NCBI GenBank assembly: GCA_964421595.1
Contig: CAYQXY010000016.1
Span: 34,909 to 98,908, forward strand
Direction of reading: 5' to 3'
DNA length: 64,000 bases
From: PXAP01 sp964421595
GTDB taxonomy: Bacteria; Bacteroidota; Bacteroidia; Bacteroidales; PUMT01
In this document: positions 55,363 through 63,378 of the stretch, piece by piece
Numbering within the stretch: the first letter of the stretch is position 1
Layout: each line of letters opens with the position of its first letter
Notes under the pieces: model-generated
Database searches by the model: none
Seen by the model: only the letters and a program-made list of their open reading frames with translations
Told to the model about the DNA's origin: nothing
Program-made: the position numbers and the translations under genes

Positions 55363-57087
55363 TTATAATAATACTTTTCTGCCTGTATATCTGGTATGTA
55401 GCAGTGATGAAGATCTTTCTCCGAGTGGTTCGCCAAGAAAATCTTTATACAGTTCAATCAGTCGTGGATTTTTGTGCGAAACCCTTATAATCTCTTTCTC
55501 ATCAATACTGTAAAGAGCCTTCATCCTTGCTTTTATCGTATGTTCATCTGCTCCTATCGGTTGCCCCCCCCCGTTTATACATCCTCCGGGGCATGCCATG
55601 ATCTCAATAAAATCATAATCACAATTTCCGGCCCTGATCTCATCAATTACCGGAATTGCATTTGACAGGCCACTAATCACCATGAATTTGTATTTTGTTT
55701 TTCCTACCTTCAGGCTTGACTCTTTAATTCCCTTGCTGCCACGAAGTTCAGTATTTTTTATAATTGAAGGCTCCTTATTCTCACTTATCCAGGGTAAAGA
55801 GCGTATCACCGCTTCGGTCATGCCTCCGGCAGCACCAAACAGTTTACCGGCCGAGCTTCTCATGCCATAAGGTTCATCGGCCACCTCGGGCTCTATGAGA
55901 TTCATATCAATCCCGTAAAGTTTTATCAATTTTGCCAGTTCCCTGGTAGTTAATACAACATCAATGTCAGATAACCCCTTCCGTGTCATCTCTTCTCTCT
56001 GCGACTCAAATTTTTTTGCAGTGCACGGAGCAACCGCTACAGAAAATATTTTACCTGCCTCTATGCCCGAAATTTCAGGATACCAGGTTTTTAATACGGC
56101 GCCAAGCATTTGCTGGGGCGATTTACAAGAAGAAACCGCCGGAAGCAGATCTTCATACCATTGTTCTGCATATTTTACCCATGCCGGACAACAACTGGAA
56201 ATAAGCGGTAGTTTCTCCCTGCCGGTTTTCCTTTTGATAAGCTCACGGGAAAGTTCCATAACAGCCAGATCAGCTGCAAAGGAGGTATCAAATATTCTGT
56301 CAAATCCTATCTTTCTGAGAGCCGCATTAATAAGCCCGTTTACATCCTTGCCGGGTTTTATCCCGAATTCTTCAGCAAGGGTAACACTTATTGATGGAGC
56401 ATACTGTACTACAACGATTTTGTCCGGATTATGTATGGCATCTTCCAGCTCAGGCAGACTGTCTTTCTCAAACAGAGCGCCTGTAGGACAGACCATAATG
56501 CACTGGCCACAGTTTATGCAACTGGAAAAATTAAGATCTTTGTTACAGGCTGTCCCGATAATTGTTCTGTTTCCGCGGTTAACAAATTCTATTGCATGTA
56601 CCGACATCTTTTCGTCACATACCCTGACACATCTCCCGCAAAGTATGCACTTGGAAGGATCCCTTACTATCGAGGGACTGGAGTGGTCAAGTTTGTATTT
56701 GTTCTTTTTTCCCTGTATCCGGCGCTCCCTGACATTGAGCTCCTCTGCAAGTGTCTGCAGTTCACAGTTGCCATTTCTTTCGCAATAAAGACAATCATCA
56801 GGATGATTTGACAGTAAGAGCTCAACAATTGTTTTCCTTGATTTAATTACCCTCGGTGAATGGGTTTTAATCTTCATCCACTCTTTAACAGGGTGGGAAC
56901 ATGATGGCACAAGGCCCTGCCGCCCTTCAACCTCAACAACACACATCCTGCATGCTCCGGTAGGTATCGAGTCCTTCATTGAACAGATAGAAGGAATCAT
57001 AATCCCGTTTGACTGAAGAGCAGACATTATTGTCTCGCCTTTTCTGGCCTTAATAATTTTATTGTTAACTTCTATCTTAACTATCAT
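55363..57087 (-). CDS. hydA: [FeFe] hydrogenase catalytic subunit HydA/HndD
   Basis: This subunit makes or oxidises H2. From the ATG at 57087 it has 574 residues. A TTG-initiated extension to 57144 would overlap hydB and is rejected; with the chosen start the H-cluster cysteines fall at 300, 355, 499 and 503 and the proton-relay Cys at 299, the same numbers as in Clostridium pasteurianum CpI. N-terminal clusters: [2Fe-2S] (Cys35/46/49/63), the His95-Cys99/102/108 site and two [4Fe-4S] sites (CILCGRCVRVC, CINCGQCIMVC). The C-terminal small-subunit domain ends SSLLHTRYTGRK. With HydB and HydC it forms a trimeric NADH/ferredoxin-dependent enzyme, probably electron-bifurcating. Confidence 0.96.
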   Translation of the reverse strand: MIVKIEVNNKIIKARKGETIMSALQSNGIMIPSICSMKDSIPTGACRMCVVEVEGRQGLVPSCSHPVKEWMKIKTHSPRVIKSRKTIVELLLSNHPDDCLYCERNGNCELQTLAEELNVRERRIQGKKNKYKLDHSSPSIVRDPSKCILCGRCVRVCDEKMSVHAIEFVNRGNRTIIGTACNKDLNFSSCINCGQCIMVCPTGALFEKDSLPELEDAIHNPDKIVVVQYAPSISVTLAEEFGIKPGKDVNGLINAALRKIGFDRIFDTSFAADLAVMELSRELIKRKTGREKLPLISSCCPAWVKYAEQWYEDLLPAVSSCKSPQQMLGAVLKTWYPEISGIEAGKIFSVAVAPCTAKKFESQREEMTRKGLSDIDVVLTTRELAKLIKLYGIDMNLIEPEVADEPYGMRSSAGKLFGAAGGMTEAVIRSLPWISENKEPSIIKNTELRGSKGIKESSLKVGKTKYKFMVISGLSNAIPVIDEIRAGNCDYDFIEIMACPGGCINGGGQPIGADEHTIKARMKALYSIDEKEIIRVSHKNPRLIELYKDFLGEPLGERSSSLLHTRYTGRKVLL

Positions 57088-57113
57088 TGTGCAATTATTT
57101 TGCAGTGAGTTAA

Positions 57114-59066
57114 CTATTTTACAGATATTGCGCTGAACTTGCAAACATCATAACAGATACCGCAACCGGTACACTTCTCTTCCACAATAAAAAACGGATG
57201 CCGCTTTGTGCCGATTATTGCATTAACAGGACATTTTGGAGCACAGGCAGTGCATCCCGTGCATTTATCAACATCGATATAGAATAATCGCAGTTCCTTA
57301 CAAACTCCGGCGCTGCATTTCCTGTCAAAAATATGCTCTTCGTAATCATTCCTGAAAAAGCGCAATGAACTGATTATGGGATTAGGAGCTTTCTGGCCCA
57401 ATCCGCATAATGAAGTGTCTTTTATCACTTCTGCCAGATTTTCAAGTTGCATTACACCCTTGAACCGCTCGAGTGTGGTATGACCGTTTTCATCGACAGG
57501 CCTTCTGGTAATATTCTCATATACTTCCAGCATCCTGCGGGTTCCTTCCCTGCAAGGTATACATTTTCCACAGCTTTCCTTTTGTATGAAATCCATAAAG
57601 TATTTCACTGTATCAATAATACAGCAATCCTCATCGAGAACTACCATGCCGCCCGATCCCATATAAACACCTTCTTCTGCCAAAGATTCGAAATCATATG
57701 GGACATCAATGTTTTCAACTGTCAGGAAACCTCCCGAGGGACCTCCTATCTGCACAGCTTTAAGTCCCTTATCTCCGGGAATTCCTCCTCCCGTCATAAA
57801 AACAAGATCGCGTACCTTGGTGCCAAGACCAACTTCAATTATACCCTGGTTAATTACCTTTCCTGAAAGTACAAGTATCTTTGTGCCCCTTGCTGTTTCA
57901 CTACCAAATTTCCTGAACCATTCAGGGCCATTTTCAAAAATAGCGGGAACATTTGAAAGGGTTTCAACATTGTTGACAACTGATGGCTTACCAAATAAAC
58001 CTGAAACAGCAGGATATGGCGGTTTCGGCCTGGGCATCCCCCTGTTTCCTTCAATGCTGCTTATCATAGCAGTCTCTTCTCCGCAAACAAAAGCACCCGG
58101 TCCTTTTCTGACCAGAATATCAATATTGAACCCGCTGTTAAATACATTATAGCCCAGCAGTCCGTAATCCTTTGCTTGCCCGATAGCCTCTTCTAGACGG
58201 GATATTGCGGTTTTATAGTCGTTTCTTATATAAATATACGCATTTGAGGTGCCTACTGCATATGAAGCTATAACAATCCCTTCGATAAGTTTGTGGGGGT
58301 CACTCTCAATCATAGCCCTGTTGGCAAAACCACCGGGGTCACTTTCATCGGCGTTACAGATAAGATAACGCTGGTCGGCTGTTGTGGCATGTGCAACCTT
58401 CCATTTCCTGCCCGTCAGAAACCCGCCTCCTCCCCTGCCCTGAAGTCCGCTTTTTTCAACTATATCACATACCTCTTCATGAGTATAGTTCCTGATAGTT
58501 TTTATGTAAGATCTGTAGCCGCCTGTGGCAATGTATTCCTGGATGGAGCGCGGACTGATACGGCCCCAGTTTTTCATCAGGTTTTTCTTCTGAAGTGAAA
58601 AGAATGGAAGCTCTTCAATAACAGGTACATTTTTCCATTTTTCCAGTGAATCATCCCGGTATTGTCCGAGTACAAGCTCCTCGGGAATAATGCTGTTAAA
58701 TATCCCATCAAGTAAAAGCGGAAGTTTATCGGCATTTACATTCTTAAAAGAAACCCTTGTCTTGCCCGGCATCTGAACTTCAACAACCGGCTCCATTGAG
58801 CAGTATCCGATACAGCCGGTTTCAACAACTTCGGCCCTGATATTTCTTTCTTCAAGGTAATTGTTAATTTCTGACAGAGTTGCGCCTGCACCAGCAATTA
58901 ATCCGCAACTTCCGGTACCTATAAAAACAACCGGATATTTAACTTTTTCCCTTCTTACAAACTTAAGCACCTTTTCAACCTCAGCCGGCAACTCAACCGA
59001 TTCATTAAGAAGCACACTTCTGACGATGAAATCTTTTTCAATTGGTATGTGGGTATTTACTGCCAT
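57114..59066 (-). CDS. hydB: Bifurcating hydrogenase flavoprotein subunit HydB/HndC (NuoF-like)
   Basis: The 650-residue subunit carries FMN and the NADH site. It has an N-terminal thioredoxin-like Fe-S domain, then the NuoF core with GRGGGGFLTGRKW (FMN loop), KGPGAFVCGEETA and the [4Fe-4S] motif SCGKCIPCREGTRR plus DTSLCGLG. A C-terminal pair of [4Fe-4S] sites (CTGCTACAPKCP, CTGCGICYDVC) follows. The N-terminal domain keeps Cys54, Cys85 and Cys89 but lacks the first Cys of the usual four. It is placed between hydC (2-nt gap) and hydA (26-nt gap). It would split NADH electrons between ferredoxin and H2 production. Confidence 0.95.
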   Translation of the reverse strand: MAVNTHIPIEKDFIVRSVLLNESVELPAEVEKVLKFVRREKVKYPVVFIGTGSCGLIAGAGATLSEINNYLEERNIRAEVVETGCIGYCSMEPVVEVQMPGKTRVSFKNVNADKLPLLLDGIFNSIIPEELVLGQYRDDSLEKWKNVPVIEELPFFSLQKKNLMKNWGRISPRSIQEYIATGGYRSYIKTIRNYTHEEVCDIVEKSGLQGRGGGGFLTGRKWKVAHATTADQRYLICNADESDPGGFANRAMIESDPHKLIEGIVIASYAVGTSNAYIYIRNDYKTAISRLEEAIGQAKDYGLLGYNVFNSGFNIDILVRKGPGAFVCGEETAMISSIEGNRGMPRPKPPYPAVSGLFGKPSVVNNVETLSNVPAIFENGPEWFRKFGSETARGTKILVLSGKVINQGIIEVGLGTKVRDLVFMTGGGIPGDKGLKAVQIGGPSGGFLTVENIDVPYDFESLAEEGVYMGSGGMVVLDEDCCIIDTVKYFMDFIQKESCGKCIPCREGTRRMLEVYENITRRPVDENGHTTLERFKGVMQLENLAEVIKDTSLCGLGQKAPNPIISSLRFFRNDYEEHIFDRKCSAGVCKELRLFYIDVDKCTGCTACAPKCPVNAIIGTKRHPFFIVEEKCTGCGICYDVCKFSAISVK

Positions 59067-59068
59067 AG

Positions 59069-59533
59069 CTATTCCTCCCCATGTATATATGAGTCTACTA
59101 TATCCTTTATATATGCCGGATCAAGCTTTGTATGGTAATTATCATTAACCTGTATCATTGGCGATAGATGGCACGCTCCCATGCATGCAATAAGTTCAAG
59201 GCTGAACATGCCATCCCGTGTCGTCTGGCCCGGCTTAATCTTTAATTTCTTTTCAAGCTCTTTCAGCACGGTAGACGAATCGCTCACATGGCATGCAGTA
59301 CCGTTGCATAATCGTATATGGTATTTACCTTTAGGCTCAAACCTGAACTGATTATAAAAAGTAGCCAGTCCGAATATCTTGCTGGAAGGAAGCTCAAGGT
59401 GGCGGCCAACTTCAATAACAGATGTTTCTGAAAGAAAACCATACTCCTCCTGGATATCCTGCAATATCGGTATAAGACAATCCCTTTGCCCCCTGGGATA
59501 TTTTGCCAGAATCGCAATTGTTTGCTCATCCAT
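59069..59533 (-). CDS. hydC: Bifurcating hydrogenase subunit HydC/HndA (NuoE-like, [2Fe-2S])
   Basis: The 154-residue subunit has an N-terminal helical bundle and a thioredoxin-like domain with a [2Fe-2S] site: Cys76, Cys81, Cys117 and Cys121 (CNGTAC and CMGAC). I chose the ATG at 59533 rather than a TTG 18 nt upstream, because the purine-rich AGAAAGAGG sits at the right distance before the ATG. The block FGFLSETSVIEVGRHL-like EEYGFLSETSVIEVG is typical of NuoE. It is the first gene of the operon, and a Rex-type palindrome lies about 80 nt upstream. Confidence 0.95.
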   Translation of the reverse strand: MDEQTIAILAKYPRGQRDCLIPILQDIQEEYGFLSETSVIEVGRHLELPSSKIFGLATFYNQFRFEPKGKYHIRLCNGTACHVSDSSTVLKELEKKLKIKPGQTTRDGMFSLELIACMGACHLSPMIQVNDNYHTKLDPAYIKDIVDSYIHGEE

Positions 59534-59614
59534 AGTTAACCTCTTTCTCAAGTTATTGGAAAAAAACTGTTTGCAAAATACAATCTTACAAAATTTATTG
59601 TTATTAATTGCACA

Positions 59615-59632
59615 TTGTTATATTTATAACAA
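59615..59632. promoter_or_regulatory. Candidate Rex operator upstream of hydC
   Basis: TTGTTATATTTATAACAA is an 18-nt palindrome with perfect 7-nt arms around ATTT, the exact layout of Rex operators (TTGTKAA-N4-TTMACAA type). It lies 82 nt upstream of the hydC ATG in the divergent control region, and rex itself is in the downstream operon. Confidence 0.65.
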
Positions 59633-59715
59633 TGTTTCTTAACATATTTTTATATAAAAAAAAGTGTACTTTTGCCTGTATATCAACCTATTGTTTCCAA
59701 ACAGCAGGCAAGGCA

Positions 59716-59723
59716 TATCTTTG
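59716..59723 (+). promoter_or_regulatory. Probable promoter of the sensor-phosphatase operon
   Basis: TATCTTTG is a strong -7 match. TTG at 59691-59693 lies 22 nt upstream and may act as the -33 element, slightly beyond the usual spacing. The resulting leader to 59896 would be about 165 nt. Confidence 0.45.
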
Positions 59724-59895
59724 CACTATTTCAAAGAACAGTCAGAAACGATTATTAAAATAATGCATCATTACCAGTTGGTTAAAATTAAATCATCTGA
59801 ATGAAAATAACCGCAGAAAAGTTCTCGAATAAAAAAAATGATTTGCAACTTGTGACCATTAAAATTAAAATAATTCAAAATAATTGACCGTCCTA

Positions 59896-60156
59896 ATGAG
59901 TGCTACCGACAATAAAAAAGAAATAGTAATATGTCTGGGCAGCTCTTGCTTCTCCAGGGGAAACCGTGAATGCCTCGGCATAATAGATAAATTTCTTAAA
60001 GAGCATAATCTTGAGGATACATGGTTTTTTCATGGAAGTCGATGTTTTGACAAATGCGAAAAAGGTCCGGTACTAAAGATAGGCGATGAGTTTCATGAAG
60101 GAGTCAGGCCAGATAAGATAGTTGCGCTGCTAAAGAGATCGCTGAATGTAAAATAA
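59896..60156 (+). CDS. Thioredoxin-like [2Fe-2S] ferredoxin-domain protein
   Basis: The protein has 86 residues from the ATG at 59896; a TTG four codons upstream is less likely. It contains a single thioredoxin-like [2Fe-2S] domain with Cys13, Cys18, Cys50 and Cys54 (CLGSSC and CFDKC), related to the C-terminal half of NuoE/HydC. KGPVLKIGDEFHEGV and RPDKIVALLK complete the fold. It probably transfers electrons to or from the hydrogenase-like sensor encoded next on the same strand, with which it appears to be cotranscribed. Confidence 0.85.
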   Translation: MSATDNKKEIVICLGSSCFSRGNRECLGIIDKFLKEHNLEDTWFFHGSRCFDKCEKGPVLKIGDEFHEGVRPDKIVALLKRSLNVK

Positions 60157-60175
60157 TGCGTGTAACGCTAAACTG

Positions 60176-60219
60176 TCCGGAAAAACTATTATTCTGACAA
60201 ACCGTAACAGAGTTCCGGA
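60176..60219 (+). other. Hairpin between the ferredoxin-like and sensor genes
   Basis: TCCGGAA (60176-60182) and TTCCGGA (60213-60219) are perfect 7-nt inverted repeats separated by 30 nt. TTATTTATTTC follows, so partial termination or mRNA processing within the operon is possible. Confidence 0.3.
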
Positions 60220-60275
60220 TTATTTATTTCTACGATTTTGAATTAATAAAAAAGTTATAACAATAAACCAAGTCT

Positions 60276-62147
60276 ATGGCCCTTATCAATATAGACAACA
60301 GCAAATGTAACCTTTCCTATTCCTGTGTAAGGATTTGTCCGGTCAATGCGATTAAGGTAGAAGCCCACCAGGAGTACCCTGAAATAATGCATAATGCATG
60401 TATCGGTTGCGGTCACTGCATAAAGGTTTGCTCGCCCGGCGCTATAAGCTATAAGGATTCCAGAGAAGAAACAAAAAAATTATTAAGTTCAGGCAACAAG
60501 GTGGCTGCAATATGCGGCCCCAGCATATCAGGCGAATTCAACGATATTAAAGATTACCGGAAGTTCGTTGAAATGATCAGGGCAATGGGGTTTGACTATG
60601 TGCTTGAGGCATCATTCGGAGTTGACCTGGTTGCACGCAAATACAAGGAACTGTTTGCTGCATTCAAAGGCAAACATTACATTACTGCAAATTGTCCTGC
60701 GGTGGTTGCATTTATTGAGAAATTTCATCCTGAACTGACCGCAAACCTTGCCCCTATTGTATCGCCTATGATTGCGACTGCCAAGGTAGTAAGAAAAAAA
60801 TATGGTCAGGATGTAAAGGTTGTATATATCGGTCCCTGCGTGGAAAATAAGATAGAAGGAAAAAAGCAGAAGGATGACGGAAGGATAGATTCTGTTCTCA
60901 CATTTATAGAACTGAGGGAGTTGTTTGCCGAATTCAACATAACCGAGAAAAAAGTTGAATATTCTGATTTTGATCCCCCTATTGGTTACAAAGGCTCACT
61001 TTACCCAATCAGTACCGGTATTCTTGAGTGTGCAGAAATAGACCAGCATTTGTTAACCGGGAAGGTAATAACTGCTGAAGGAAGGAACAACATGATTGAG
61101 GCTGTAAGACAATTCGAAAAGCATATTGATGTAATTAAAAAGCATTTTAACCTTTTTTATAACGAAGGTTGCATAATGGGCCCCGGAACTTCAAGGGGTG
61201 GTGAAAAATATCAAAGGCATGCGCTGGTAGTTGATTACGCTAAAAGAAGACTTGCAGGAACCGATATGAAGATTTGGGAAGCAGAGATGAAGGAGTTTGA
61301 CTCACTTGATCTTTCAAAGGAATTCAGGAAAGACGATCAAAGGCTGCCATATCCTGAGGAAGACAAAATACAGGAGATTTTGCAGGTAATTGGCAAGGAG
61401 AACAATGTTGACGAAATAGGATGCGGTTCATGCGGGTACACTTCATGCAGAGATTTTGCAGTGGCTGTGGCCAGGGGGTTGGCGAAGACTGATATGTGTC
61501 TGACCTTTACACTAAAAAACCGCCATGAGTATATAAAAACACTTCGGGATACAAACCTGAAACTGGCTGAAACTCAGGCAGCACTTAAAAAGTCAGAAAA
61601 AAACGCAAGACGCGACCAGCAACTTGCCAGGGAATCTTTCGAAACTACCAGGACAATGCTGGAGAAACTTCCATCGAGTGTTGTACTGGTCGATCATGAA
61701 ATGAAGATCATACAGGCTAACAAAAGTTTCATAAACATACTTGATGAGGAAGTCAGAATGATAGAAGATATAATTCCCGGTCTTGAAGGGGCAGATCTGA
61801 AAACACTTCTGCCTTTCAATTTTCATAATCTCTTTTCTTATGTTTTAAGCCACGACGACAATATTATTAACAGAGACGTGCATTTTAATGATATTCTTTA
61901 TAATGTTTCCATTTTTACAATCCGGAAAAACAAGGTTGTGGGGGCTGTAATAAGAGACCTTTACGTACCTGAAGTCCGGAAGGAAGAGGTGATAAAAAGA
62001 GTAACCGATGTAATCGATAAAAATCTTGAACTTGTTCAGAAGATAGGCTTTCTTCTTGGTGAGGGTGCTTCTGAAACAGAGGCTATGCTGAACAGTATTA
62101 TAGAATCATATAAAATGCCTCAAAAACCCGGGGAAGATGGAAAATAA
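60276..62147 (+). CDS. Hydrogenase-like PAS sensor protein (group C-type, phosphatase-linked)
   Basis: The 623-residue cytosolic protein has two N-terminal [4Fe-4S] sites (SYSCVRICP, CIGCGHCIKVC) and an H-cluster-like domain (about 65-360). A four-Cys Fe-S domain (GCGSCGYTSC to DMC), a coiled coil (about 425-455) and a PAS-like domain (about 460-560, SSVVLVDHEMKIIQANKSF) follow. H-cluster ligand positions are Cys140 (TANCPA), Cys188 (GPCVENK) and Cys299 (EGC). The position of the fourth ligand is Tyr295 (FYNEGC), so an intact H-cluster is uncertain. It overlaps the SpoIIE-type phosphatase gene by 11 nt. The pair resembles phosphatase-linked group C hydrogenases, thought to sense H2. Confidence 0.88.
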   Translation: MALINIDNSKCNLSYSCVRICPVNAIKVEAHQEYPEIMHNACIGCGHCIKVCSPGAISYKDSREETKKLLSSGNKVAAICGPSISGEFNDIKDYRKFVEMIRAMGFDYVLEASFGVDLVARKYKELFAAFKGKHYITANCPAVVAFIEKFHPELTANLAPIVSPMIATAKVVRKKYGQDVKVVYIGPCVENKIEGKKQKDDGRIDSVLTFIELRELFAEFNITEKKVEYSDFDPPIGYKGSLYPISTGILECAEIDQHLLTGKVITAEGRNNMIEAVRQFEKHIDVIKKHFNLFYNEGCIMGPGTSRGGEKYQRHALVVDYAKRRLAGTDMKIWEAEMKEFDSLDLSKEFRKDDQRLPYPEEDKIQEILQVIGKENNVDEIGCGSCGYTSCRDFAVAVARGLAKTDMCLTFTLKNRHEYIKTLRDTNLKLAETQAALKKSEKNARRDQQLARESFETTRTMLEKLPSSVVLVDHEMKIIQANKSFINILDEEVRMIEDIIPGLEGADLKTLLPFNFHNLFSYVLSHDDNIINRDVHFNDILYNVSIFTIRKNKVVGAVIRDLYVPEVRKEEVIKRVTDVIDKNLELVQKIGFLLGEGASETEAMLNSIIESYKMPQKPGEDGK

Positions 62148-63321
62148 TTTCTATGTCGAAGTAGGCTACCAGCTAAAAAACCACGGCAAGGAGAGAATAT
62201 GCGGCGATGTGTTTCTTTCACAGAGGATCAAGGAAGAAAACAGAATTGTAACTGTTCTTTCCGATGGCATGGGTCATGGAGTGAAAGCAAATATACTGGC
62301 TACCCTCACCGCATCAATGGCATTGAACTTCACTAAAGAGCACAAGGATGTAACGCGCATTGCAGAGATAATAATGAATACCCTGCCCGTCTGCAGTCAG
62401 CGCAAAATAAGCTATTCAACTTTTACCGCCGTAGATATTGAATTGAATGCCCAAACAAGTATCCTGGAATATGATAACCCGGGAACATTCATCATGCGGG
62501 GCAACCAGCCTCTTGATGCCGGCTGGACATGCCTGATACTCAGTTCGGAAAAAAACAAGGGAAAAGAGATAAAAAGCTGCCATTTTCAGCCCAAAAAAGA
62601 GGACCGAATTATTTTCTGTTCAGATGGCATTACCCAATCGGGAATGGGCAGTAAAAAGTATCCCTTTGGATGGGGCTGGGAAAACGTAAAAGATTATATA
62701 ACTCATACAATTACTCAGAACCCTGATATTTCTGCACAGAAACTTGCAGCCAGGATCCTGAATGTTGCATTTAAAAATGACAACTACAATTCTCAGGATG
62801 ATACTTCCTGCGCAGTTCTCTATTTCAGGGAACCAAGAAAACTATTGCTCTGCAGCGGCCCCCCCTTTGAAAATGAAAAAGATGGCAGACTCGCTGCACT
62901 CGTTGGGGAATTTCAGGGAAGAAAGATACTTTCCGGAGGTACAACCAGCGATATAGTTGCGCGGGAACTGAATCTTAAAATTACCGACACTTTTGAATTC
63001 CACGACCCTGACCTGCCACCGCAATCATATATGGAAGGTATTGATCTTGTAACCGAAGGAATTCTGACACTAAGCAAGGTTTCTAAAATTCTCAACGAAC
63101 ACACCCACAACACAGTCCTCGGCAAAGGACCGGCCGATCAGATAGTAAAATTGCTGCTTGAAAGTGATGAAATCCGTATTGTGATAGGCACCAGGATCAA
63201 TATTGCCCACCAGGACCCTAATCTGCCTGTAGAATTGGAAATAAGACGTACTGTATTAAAACGAATTGCGCGAAAACTTGAAGAAAAGTTCCTAAAGGAG
63301 GTTATTGTTCAATACATATAA
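62137..63321 (+). CDS. SpoIIE/PP2C-type serine/threonine phosphatase coupled to hydrogenase sensor
   Basis: The 394-residue protein has a SpoIIE-type PP2C domain in the first 240 residues. Metal-binding acidic residues are Asp24 (CGDVF), Asp43 (LSDGMGHG), the Asp of FCSDGITQSG and DD in NSQDDTSC. A further 150-residue C-terminal domain has SGGTTSDIVAREL and GIDLVTEGILTL and is typical of the phosphatases that follow hydrogenase-like sensors. It would dephosphorylate Ser/Thr on a partner, perhaps a STAS-domain protein; none is present in the window. The 11-nt overlap with the sensor gene implies coupled synthesis and a signalling complex. Confidence 0.9.
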   Translation: MENNFYVEVGYQLKNHGKERICGDVFLSQRIKEENRIVTVLSDGMGHGVKANILATLTASMALNFTKEHKDVTRIAEIIMNTLPVCSQRKISYSTFTAVDIELNAQTSILEYDNPGTFIMRGNQPLDAGWTCLILSSEKNKGKEIKSCHFQPKKEDRIIFCSDGITQSGMGSKKYPFGWGWENVKDYITHTITQNPDISAQKLAARILNVAFKNDNYNSQDDTSCAVLYFREPRKLLLCSGPPFENEKDGRLAALVGEFQGRKILSGGTTSDIVARELNLKITDTFEFHDPDLPPQSYMEGIDLVTEGILTLSKVSKILNEHTHNTVLGKGPADQIVKLLLESDEIRIVIGTRINIAHQDPNLPVELEIRRTVLKRIARKLEEKFLKEVIVQYI

Positions 63322-63363
63322 CAGTTTTGCATGATCAGCTTAACAGTCCGGCATGATCAGCTC
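63320..63363. repeat. Two-copy 22-nt tandem repeat after the phosphatase gene
   Basis: AACAGTTTTGCATGATCAGC and AACAGTCCGGCATGATCAGC each begin a 22-nt unit (63320-63341, 63342-63363) that agree at 18 positions. Each unit contains the palindrome TGATCA. The meaning is unknown. Confidence 0.4.
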
Positions 63364-63378
63364 AATGATACTTCCAGT

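Larger units (their letters stand above)
59534..59895. other. Divergent control region between the hydCBA operon and the sensor-phosphatase operon
   Basis: These 362 nt hold the Rex-type palindrome (59615-59632) and a rightward -7 box (59716-59723). Another -7-like box, TACTTTTG (59667-59674), also faces right. A leftward -7 box could not be fixed; TATTTTGC near 59573-59580 is the closest. No gene is supported within it. Confidence 0.6.
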
